DNA from: Bacteroidales bacterium
Lineage (GTDB): Bacteria; Bacteroidota; Bacteroidia; Bacteroidales; P3
NCBI GenBank assembly: GCA_017480145.1
Contig: JAFVBF010000076.1
Span: forward strand, 1-64,000
Reading direction: 5' to 3'
DNA: 64,000 nt
This document shows positions 8,601 to 14,261 of this stretch, in pieces. How positions within the stretch are numbered: position 1 is the first letter of the stretch; each line of letters begins with the position of its first letter. A model generated the notes under the pieces. The model was given only the letters and a program-made list of their open reading frames with translations. It ran no database searches and was not told the DNA's origin. Made by a program: the position numbers and the translations under genes.

Positions 8601-9043
8601 TTGTAAGTTTTTGCATCGGAAACGAGATACTTCTGCAAGGCATCTGCCACATAGTAGTGACTCGCATTCTGGTCATTCTTCAAGGCATCAATCATCACGG
8701 ACGGTTCCCATGTTATGACCTCTATCTTGTCCTTGAATTTATCAATGTTAAAGAATATTTCGCCAACGTCCAATGAATCTGACACCATCTTATGAAAAAT
8801 CGTATTACCTTCCAACTCTCTAATATTACGGGTGGCTCTACGACACACTTCCTTAAAAGCCGTTTTCACAAGGTCAATTCTTGCAAATGGCGAAGGAATG
8901 GATGTAATTTCATTCTTAGCACTTGCTCCATCGGGATCCTGGATAGTATCCCTGGCATTGGAGTTATATGGAAAAGCAGGGTTTTCGTTCCAGCCCTGAA
9001 ATGTGGCAGCACCCTCTCTATATAATCTAAAAACCTTTGACAT
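5621..9043 (-). CDS. Giant actin/Hsp70-fold ATPase
   Basis: 1140 residues. The C-terminal half has the actin-superfamily nucleotide site: phosphate-1 motif AVDMGTSNTHIEF near residue 585, phosphate-2 motif NVDIGGGTTDIAF near 804, and an adenosine motif HIAFSGNGSKI near 946. The first ~580 residues are a beta-rich region I cannot assign. Typical DnaK, FtsA or ParM proteins are 320-640 residues, so the N-terminal extension is a distinctive addition. No signal peptide or membrane helix, so it is probably cytoplasmic. It lies between the tubulin-like gene (5-bp gap) and the coiled-coil lipoprotein (4-bp gap). Likely an ATP-dependent scaffold or switch; polymerisation is untested. Confidence 0.82.
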   Translation of the reverse strand: MSKVFRLYREGAATFQGWNENPAFPYNSNARDTIQDPDGASAKNEITSIPSPFARIDLVKTAFKEVCRRATRNIRELEGNTIFHKMVSDSLDVGEIFFNIDKFKDKIEVITWEPSVMIDALKNDQNASHYYVADALQKYLVSDAKTYNFDQLKNIYLLNYTNGPDELNVIGATSPATIFFSGANSLEYIQDIFFANNDRPFDGDYAPLFKRDFDYIKAWWTLRKTMPDFSNLFPEIENYLNLTFKAITDQLVKNKLNEITPASAKDFSLIDVQSHQQSNRVEVLGTVLFKKKSNGYIKNEFTIQPERTVTGVRPLVLPVEAGNKYAGLLYANGTWGNTNKAPYKPNVADIERRILPYEGSIFAYLTISDFLEDTIVKVPHTLNKKYFFDGNIKDVEQKASFLLPIKPLYFNFFSVETLNSTMPDGKSAFEMETIAGGSVNVVIRIPITGNGNIDYIEYQRIYYAQRQPDVSETQNSGGMTSFDFTGLVMPSMKFQNEEDAIYTVSCVSTFSNQFRFDFYREGEIIRDIPVDCRNKERGLFDFKAETYTIRYSNFDFISVSNKSGASNVIIPNFLVHQSLEDYEFAVDMGTSNTHIEFKKSDNNSSDAFNYKDSEAILSTFFVQSYREIQGKLIPLDLIDENDLMVRDFIPAVVGGDSDFSFPTRTALSYAKSTDWTERLRPFGLMNFDITYNKRIGIAYNAEHIVNIKWSSKPNAQSAMQAYIRNIMMIIRNKVIANNGNLARTKVTWFYPNSMSPRRLSQLRMAWNDLYSELFNRDGSTKNISESVAPIQFYFRRYATATNLVNVDIGGGTTDIAFSTNGKVEYITSFKFAVNSLFEDSFSDINPNNGIVDWFKNDILSLLQSKPELIELVNIFNSNLGHPANMASFLFSLKDNSETKELARNNIDFNKILQNDTKFKLVFIIFYTAIIYHIAQIVKAKGLKAPRHIAFSGNGSKIISIISSDSKILGKYTKIIFEKVLESDYGSALDLLGLEQGSNPKESTCKGGLIAAEADDESPETLVLRDSSGKLVGANDTYASISDAHKADIVKSVEDFFRFALIEMPSAFNLDNNFGVDNDTLQIAKEECTKDLETYLDKGIELSVKESGNKDNLIEDAITFYPIKGGLQSLSSKIQEYFLDN

Positions 9044-9048
9044 AATGG

Positions 9049-10443
9049 TTATGCATTAAATTTCTCGTTAAACAACCTAGACATTGCCAGGAAGAACATT
9101 TCAAGGAATTTGTCATTATCTTCTTTGCTATGACACTTCTTAACAGCAGAGTTCAAACGGGAAGTCACCAAATCGTAATCAGATTTAAGGCGAATGATTT
9201 TTTTAGGTTTTACGCCCGTCACAACTTCAAAGGGTTTATCCTTTGAATTAAGGTTGAAAAGATCTAATGAGCGTTTATTTCTCTTCATTTCACCTAACCA
9301 CTCAATGAATAAACCCGTCAGGGTTTGAAGTTCAGCCATAAACGAACTACCATATAGACCATTAAAATTATCATAATTGGCATTAAAATTCTTAGAAGAA
9401 TAATAGTCAAATTTGTTGTTCAAACAATTTGCCATCATCACGAATTTGGTAAGATGCTCGAAAATCAAACGCTTTTGCTGGTCGTAGAAAGAATCAAACG
9501 TTACCGAACCAGTAAGGTCTTTCAGTCCGAGTTCCTTATTCGAGGTATTTGTATGCGGTTTGTTACTGAAATCGACTATGGCAGTTGCGGCAAGGAACTC
9601 TATAAGATGTGCGTCGTTTTGCTGTGCCGAGCCACCTTCATGATTTTCGTACGTATTTGTAACATCATCCGCAAGGAAATAAAGCGCATCTATCGAACCA
9701 TTCTTGCTAATATTGTTCTCATAATAAGCCAATGCAGATTTTGTTTTTGAAATGAAAGTGGAGGAATCGATTTCACTTCCATCATCATTTTTTAACTTGA
9801 AATAAGGGAGTATTGTAATGGCACCTATTTCTGCATGATTGATAAGGTCATTATTCGGAAAGTTTGTGCCAGTACGAAGTGTTTTCAATAACAGGGGGAA
9901 ACCACTTGCTCCAGTTCCACCAAAAATTGAACTAATGATAAAAATTTTGTCGCCTGCCTCAAAGTTGCTGGAGAAGTCTTTAAAATCATCAGAATCCACT
10001 ATTTGATTGAGCACAATACTTCCTATATTGGGGTTACCCTTGAAACCGACATCCATTGACGATCCGAGATTCTTTTCAGAAAAAAGCATTTTCATCATTG
10101 CTTGTGATGATTTGCCCATGGACGGCAAGTCTATAAACTGCTGGAAAGTTTTGTCACCTGTATTATTAATCCGAAGGGTATAGTTGACCAAAATCTGAGA
10201 TAACTCTTTCCTAAAGAATGTAGACACATTGTCCTTTGTGAACGATAGTGAAGAGTGGATAGCCCTGTAGTTATTCATGAGGGCAACTGCTCTGGTCAAG
10301 TCTGCATTGGAAGCGTCTGGGTCAATGATAATAGGAACTATTTCATCTGCTCCGATGTTTACACCTGCAGCCAGCATCATTGTGAAAGAACGCAGGACAC
10401 GTGTCCCTGTCCCTCCTATTCCGAAAACATATAGTTTAGCCAT
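9049..10443 (-). CDS. Tubulin/FtsZ-like GTPase (bacterial tubulin-like family)
   Basis: 464 residues. The N-terminus reads MAKLYVFGIGGTGTRV, a Rossmann-type nucleotide site, and residues 175-181 give GGTGASG inside IISSIFGGTGASGFPLL, the tubulin signature loop (GGGTG(S/T)G in FtsZ). The spacing between the two fits the tubulin GTPase fold. It lacks the variable C-terminal FtsZ tail and is not in a cell-division cluster, so it is not the housekeeping FtsZ. It fits the divergent FtsZ-like groups proposed for membrane remodelling. It probably binds GTP in the cytoplasm and may assemble under the membrane with the actin-like partner encoded 5 bp downstream. Confidence 0.8.
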   Translation of the reverse strand: MAKLYVFGIGGTGTRVLRSFTMMLAAGVNIGADEIVPIIIDPDASNADLTRAVALMNNYRAIHSSLSFTKDNVSTFFRKELSQILVNYTLRINNTGDKTFQQFIDLPSMGKSSQAMMKMLFSEKNLGSSMDVGFKGNPNIGSIVLNQIVDSDDFKDFSSNFEAGDKIFIISSIFGGTGASGFPLLLKTLRTGTNFPNNDLINHAEIGAITILPYFKLKNDDGSEIDSSTFISKTKSALAYYENNISKNGSIDALYFLADDVTNTYENHEGGSAQQNDAHLIEFLAATAIVDFSNKPHTNTSNKELGLKDLTGSVTFDSFYDQQKRLIFEHLTKFVMMANCLNNKFDYYSSKNFNANYDNFNGLYGSSFMAELQTLTGLFIEWLGEMKRNKRSLDLFNLNSKDKPFEVVTGVKPKKIIRLKSDYDLVTSRLNSAVKKCHSKEDNDKFLEMFFLAMSRLFNEKFNA

Positions 10444-10461
10444 GACAAAGAATTTTATAAG

Positions 10462-10920
10462 TTAAAAAGGGGCACGTGAGCAGTTGGTGCTCCACCATTT
10501 GATGATATACGAGATTACAATGAAGGCAATAATGGCATCAATCATATTGGTGACACCAAATGCCAAGATGTCATCGCGATAGATGGGTAGGCCAACCATT
10601 TTACCTGTAACGGCGTCTTTTTTTACCATAAGGCCAGCGTAATAGTCCCTCTGAACCCACTGCCAACCAACGATAAAGTTAATTACAGCATTTACGCCTA
10701 AAAAAATGAGCCACCCCCACCAGTTATTAAGGCGAGGATGATTGATGATGTAATAATAGCATACGGCTACAACTAACGAGATAGACAATAGGGATAAGCC
10801 AATGCCAATAAACATGTTGCTTAATTGTGCTGGCGACGATTGCCCCCAAAGATAGTCTGCCAACTCTATTCCGAAGAAATCTTCGAGCCAGCAATAGATG
10901 CTACCAAAAAATTCACCCAT
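10462..10920 (-). CDS. Small three-helix membrane protein, operon subunit
   Basis: 152 residues, family not recognised. It has a Trp/Phe-rich amphipathic start, then hydrophobic helices at about 34-58, 67-88 and 117-142, with a charged loop (QRDYYAGLMVKKD) between the second and third. It starts 11 bp after the VWA-like gene and ends 18 bp before the tubulin-like gene, so it is part of the operon. A membrane anchor or adaptor for the tubulin-like protein is a reasonable guess only. Confidence 0.65.
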   Translation of the reverse strand: MGEFFGSIYCWLEDFFGIELADYLWGQSSPAQLSNMFIGIGLSLLSISLVVAVCYYYIINHPRLNNWWGWLIFLGVNAVINFIVGWQWVQRDYYAGLMVKKDAVTGKMVGLPIYRDDILAFGVTNMIDAIIAFIVISYIIKWWSTNCSRAPF

Positions 10921-10931
10921 GACAGTATTGT

Positions 10932-12119
10932 TTATTTGTTTTTTAATTCAAAAGAAACGGAACCATATGTAGTAGAGTTTCTATAGGCTTCTGCCACACC
11001 CTTAATCTGAGCCATTAACCCTGTTGTTTTATCAAGATTTTCTTTGACATTTTGCCCCGTCGTATCATCAGAATTAGATACCCATGCGGCCAAATATGGG
11101 TACGAGAATGAAATTGTTTCAGATTTCAAGGTCTTGGGATTGGATATTTCCAATGTGATAATATGGCTATACGGACTTGCAATATCAGAAATCTCTTCAG
11201 CCGATTTCACCATGACCTGTTGTGGATTGACAGATTTGTATTGCGCAATATTCTTATACATATTACGGCTTTGTAACGATCCCCGCAGATTTACTAACAG
11301 TTCAACACTTATTTTCCCAGAATGGTTTGTTACATAAGTACTTCTGCTTATATCGAAAGGGATTTTCTGTGGAGCAGCATAAGCACAATATTCCTTTATG
11401 CCGCCAATAATATTCTCAACCGGGACCTTTTGGTTGAATTCAGCCAAATATTTCTGGTCACCAATTATCCAAATATAGTAAGGCCGTTTTACACCCGTCA
11501 AAAATTCTTTGTTCTGTCCACAAAACCATTTGCCTTCAAATTTGGAGTCAAGTTTTATTATCTCCACTCCCAGATTGGGATTTTCTAACAGAGCATCAGT
11601 AAATGTTTCTCTAATGGAAATCTGGCAGTTTCCCAAATCATCTTTTGCATTCTTAGTAATGTCAAGGATACAGTCTGAGACAAATACCGAAACTGTTTGT
11701 TTTCCATTATTCCTCACTATTGTTTCTAAAAGTTGACTAAGGTCTGTAGTTTCTCGGTTTCCACCAGCATTGGCAAAAGATTGTGGAGTAAGATTTTTGA
11801 TATATGCTTTTAAATCTCCATTGAAAGGGATAACCTTTGAATTTATGTAGTATAGTGAGCATGAGTTAGTCAGTCGTTTCAAATCGCTTACATAATCAAA
11901 AACGGCATCTTTTAGATTTGAACCGGCACACATATAAGCATTCATGCTCTTAGAGTTTTCTACATAGACTTTTAGCTCAATGGAGTCATTAGTCGCCATT
12001 GGAGACGATACAGAGTCCCATGCCAGCCTAATTTTGCTACCTCCTCCAACGCAAGTAGAGAGGACTGCAATGGTGATGATTATGCAGATAACAATTGGAA
12101 TGATGAGTTTTTTATTCAT
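10932..12119 (-). CDS. VWA-like lipoprotein, first gene of the phase-variable operon
   Basis: 395 residues. N-terminal hydrophobic segment 5-22 ends at Cys23 (LSTC), a probable lipoprotein signal although Thr before the Cys is not classical. From about 47 the pattern is VWA-like: a strand leading to E54-x-S56-x-S58 (variant of the DxSxS metal site), a threonine near T124/T125 in ETTDLSQLL, and D149 after VSVFVSD. This would give a metal-ion adhesion (MIDAS) fold with the first Asp changed to Glu. The C-terminal half is beta-rich. As first gene it lies about 65 bp past the left inverted repeat, so its leader would be supplied by the switch. Likely ligand or partner sensing at the cell envelope. 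Confidence 0.7.
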   Translation of the reverse strand: MNKKLIIPIVICIIITIAVLSTCVGGGSKIRLAWDSVSSPMATNDSIELKVYVENSKSMNAYMCAGSNLKDAVFDYVSDLKRLTNSCSLYYINSKVIPFNGDLKAYIKNLTPQSFANAGGNRETTDLSQLLETIVRNNGKQTVSVFVSDCILDITKNAKDDLGNCQISIRETFTDALLENPNLGVEIIKLDSKFEGKWFCGQNKEFLTGVKRPYYIWIIGDQKYLAEFNQKVPVENIIGGIKEYCAYAAPQKIPFDISRSTYVTNHSGKISVELLVNLRGSLQSRNMYKNIAQYKSVNPQQVMVKSAEEISDIASPYSHIITLEISNPKTLKSETISFSYPYLAAWVSNSDDTTGQNVKENLDKTTGLMAQIKGVAEAYRNSTTYGSVSFELKNK

Positions 12120-12184
12120 AAGTTAAAAACCTTATTTTCAAACACAAAATGCGTTGACAGCATCTGTCAAGCAATATTCCTCCG

Positions 12185-12203
12185 TCTCTTCCCAAGAGAC
12201 GGA
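12185..12203 (+). repeat. Left copy of a perfect 19-bp inverted repeat (IRL)
   Basis: TCTCTTCCCAAGAGACGGA reads identically, reverse-complemented, at 12356-12374. This copy is itself inside a full dyad: TCCGTCTCTT, CCC, AAGAGACGGA (12181-12203), the form expected for a tyrosine-recombinase core with two binding arms. Confidence 0.85.
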
Positions 12204-12355
12204 GAAGTGGGATAAGCAATTGTCTATTCGCTATTTGGGAACCACACTAACTTCAAAATACTAAACAGAATCAAAAAAAATGACTTTTCTAAAACCACTG
12301 TTATTAAATAACAAAGCGGTTTTTGCAAAAAAATGTGCATCTTTGCAACTCCATA
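12204..12355. promoter_or_regulatory. Putative 152-bp invertible promoter segment
   Basis: The segment is bounded by perfect 19-bp inverted repeats, lies directly upstream of the eight-gene operon, and is followed by a tyrosine recombinase gene. It is AT-rich, has no ORF, and holds one good promoter-like element at its right end. This matches the layout of invertible promoters that control surface loci in Bacteroides, where nearby tyrosine recombinases flip short promoter segments. Inversion itself cannot be seen in one sequence. Confidence 0.75.
12338..12345 (+). promoter_or_regulatory. -7 promoter element inside the invertible segment, facing away from the operon
   Basis: CATCTTTG followed by CA in ATGTGCATCTTTGCAAC is one base from TAnnTTTG and has the same context as other likely promoters in this window (for example TATCTTTGCA before pyrG). 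The -33 region is weak. In the orientation given it fires rightward, antisense to the recombinase. After inversion it would fire leftward through IRL, with a start site about 85-90 nt before the operon's first ATG. Confidence 0.55.
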
Positions 12356-12374
12356 TCCGTCTCTTGGGAAGAGA
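12356..12374 (-). repeat. Right copy of the 19-bp inverted repeat (IRR)
   Basis: TCCGTCTCTTGGGAAGAGA on the plus strand is the exact reverse complement of the left copy at 12185-12203. The central CCC/GGG shows the copies are inverted, not direct. Its right edge overlaps the hairpin at the end of the recombinase gene. Confidence 0.85.
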
Positions 12375-12404
12375 TTGAGAAATTTGCTAAACAAATCTCA
12401 ATCT
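12372..12404 (-). terminator. Hairpin at the end of the recombinase gene
   Basis: AGATTGAG plus ATTTG (12372-12386, with a two-base bulge) pairs with CAAAT plus CTCAATCT (12392-12404) around a 5-base loop. It covers the recombinase stop codon and reaches IRR. There is no clear T-run, so it may be a weak terminator, or a structure insulating the operon from recombinase transcription. Confidence 0.4.
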
Positions 12405-13596
12405 ATAACAATCCCAGAATCATCTTGTTTGCCTTGTCGACCACCGATGTTTCCAATGATGCGAGGTAGATTTGTGTCGTGGATTCAGTGACGTGGCCCA
12501 TACCCTCACTGATAACCGACAAAGGAATATTCTTTGCCTTTGCTGCACTTGCCCAAGAATGACGAGCCACATACATGGTCAGCGGCCGTTGGAGTTTCAG
12601 CACCGCTGAAAGTTCTTTTAAATGGTAGTTTACCAAGTGAAGGGCATTGTCGTATTGCTTTCGCTCGTTACCTGCCTCTTTGATAATAGGGAGTAGATAG
12701 CCAGTCCTGTTTTCTGGGTACTTGGCGACAATCTCCTCCATGCACTTCTCCCACTTGATGGTTAGCTGCTGGCCTGTCTTTCTTCTCCGGTAGGCAAGGA
12801 TGCCATTTTTCAAGTCCGACTTTCTGAGGTATGCCATATCAACAAAGGACATGCCTCGGGTATAGAAACTGAACATGAACATATCTCGGGCAAAAACCAA
12901 TGTGGGCTTCATGGATAGGTCCAGTTCCTTCAAGGCCTTGATAGACTTGATAGGTATAGCCCGTTTCATGGTTTTATCAATTCCAGTATAGACGTGGCGG
13001 AAGGGATTGTTCTGCGGAGTCAGGCCTTTCTCCACGGCACGATTATATACTGCCCTGAGATTACGCATGTAGAACGAAATGGTGTTCATGCTTACTCCTC
13101 GGGCTTTCAGATGGACTTCGTAGAGACGCATGAGGTCGGAACTGATGCCGTCAAGCGGTAGATCCTGCCCTTCTCGGAATGACCTGAAACTTTTGAGTTT
13201 GGCCGTATAGGTTTCGGAGGTGCGGTCTTTGCCCAACTGTTTCAGCTGCGCTATGACGCCTTGCATAAAGGTAAAGAGGGAGGATGCTCGTGTCTGCTTG
13301 TAGAACATCGTAATCACATCGTCTGCCGTGAACAGGCGATGTTCCGTTTCTAACGAGCGGACAACCTTTTCCAGACGAGCCATGTCCCATAACAGTCGCT
13401 CCTGAATGCCAAGCAGGAGGCTGGAACGATTGCTGTTTATGACAATGCTCTCGGACTCTGCATCCCATTCTTCTGAGAAGACCTTGTAATCAGTATTCAA
13501 CTGCCGGACCACCCGATTATGGATGATTTGGAAATAAAGCCCTCCCTCTTTGCCATCCACAGTTGATGGCCTGAACTTTATCTTTATTGATGTCAT
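12403..13596 (-). CDS. Tyrosine site-specific recombinase, probable invertase of the adjacent switch
   Basis: 397 residues, the length of Bacteroidales phage-integrase-family recombinases. An N-terminal arm-type DNA-binding region (1-90) and a SAM-like core-binding domain (about 105-195) precede the catalytic domain, which has R247 (TRGMSF), K273 in the beta-hairpin (RRKTG), R345 in YVARHSW (Tyr replaces the usual His), H368 in GMGH and the nucleophile Y377 (TQIYL). All catalytic residues are present. Its 3' end is 29 bp from IRR, and it is co-directional with the operon. Local tyrosine recombinases commonly invert neighbouring promoters in Bacteroides; mobility of the whole island is an alternative role. 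Confidence 0.9.
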   Translation of the reverse strand: MTSIKIKFRPSTVDGKEGGLYFQIIHNRVVRQLNTDYKVFSEEWDAESESIVINSNRSSLLLGIQERLLWDMARLEKVVRSLETEHRLFTADDVITMFYKQTRASSLFTFMQGVIAQLKQLGKDRTSETYTAKLKSFRSFREGQDLPLDGISSDLMRLYEVHLKARGVSMNTISFYMRNLRAVYNRAVEKGLTPQNNPFRHVYTGIDKTMKRAIPIKSIKALKELDLSMKPTLVFARDMFMFSFYTRGMSFVDMAYLRKSDLKNGILAYRRRKTGQQLTIKWEKCMEEIVAKYPENRTGYLLPIIKEAGNERKQYDNALHLVNYHLKELSAVLKLQRPLTMYVARHSWASAAKAKNIPLSVISEGMGHVTESTTQIYLASLETSVVDKANKMILGLL

Positions 13597-14200
13597 TATA
13601 TTATTATCCTGATAATGTTTCCCAAGGGCTATCCCATACCCAATCCCGTTCTATTCCCTGTTCCGCCCCAATTGATGAGTGCATTGTTAAAACCGCTACC
13701 ATAAGCACTGATGCCATCTTCCATCACGACCATGCTCTGTATCAAACCCTTGGAAGATTCTCATTTCTCCACAAAGATGCCCTGCACGCAGTGCCGTTAG
13801 GATGGTCTTAAGAGTGGACATTCCTTCGCATGTTATCCTACCCATAGTCAAAACCAGAAATAAAAAAATCCACATCCAGTCGACGCTGAATGTAGATACT
13901 AAGTAAAACGGCAGGAGGAAACGCTCTCATTGGAAATCGCAGGAGACTGCTGCCACAAGATTGTCATTGTTGACGGCAACACGAAACCTTGGACGGACAG
14001 GAACAGCATGATATATATCGAAGTTATACCATTCCTGCCGAAAAATTATGGACTCGGCTTTTAACCTCCATTACATTCAGCCTCCAGACTCATGAATGAG
14101 AAACGAGAGGCCATAGAAGATTCATCTGCCATCGGCTCGTCCATCTATGATTATCAAACTCCCCCTCAGACTGATAGCAACAAGATACAAGAAAATAGAA
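13597..14200. other. Gene-poor stretch with possible decayed coding fragments
   Basis: No intact gene is evident between the recombinase and the aconitase terminator. Two short frames look protein-like but lack convincing starts: a minus-strand frame (about 13635-13770) reading MVVMEDGISAYGSGFNN followed by a Gly/Asn-rich stretch, and a plus-strand frame at 13903-14064 containing EIAGDCCHKIVIVDGNTKPW. They may be remnants of genes lost when the island inserted. I do not recognise either. Confidence 0.3.
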
Positions 14201-14238
14201 AACAAGGAATGGTCTGTAGGTGACGACCATTCCTTGTT
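14201..14238 (-). terminator. Strong terminator hairpin after aconitase
   Basis: AACAAGGAATGGTC (14201-14214) pairs perfectly with GACCATTCCTTGTT (14225-14238), loop of 10. On the minus strand it follows the aconitase stop by 24 bp and runs into a T-rich tail. Confidence 0.8.
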
Positions 14239-14261
14239 TCCAGTTTATGCCTCGCTAATGA

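Noticed and set aside
9049..10443. Calling the tubulin-like gene ftsZ
   Set aside because: Sequence diverges from FtsZ apart from the GTP loop, lacks the FtsZ tail and is not in the division cluster.
1676..12119. Calling the operon a Zorya system
   Set aside because: ZorA/ZorB-like genes are present but no ZorC, ZorD helicase or ZorE nuclease; the other six genes are different.
12181..12374. Reading the two switch repeats as attachment sites or direct repeats
   Set aside because: In direct orientation the central CCC/GGG mismatches; in inverted orientation all 19 bases match, favouring inversion over excision.
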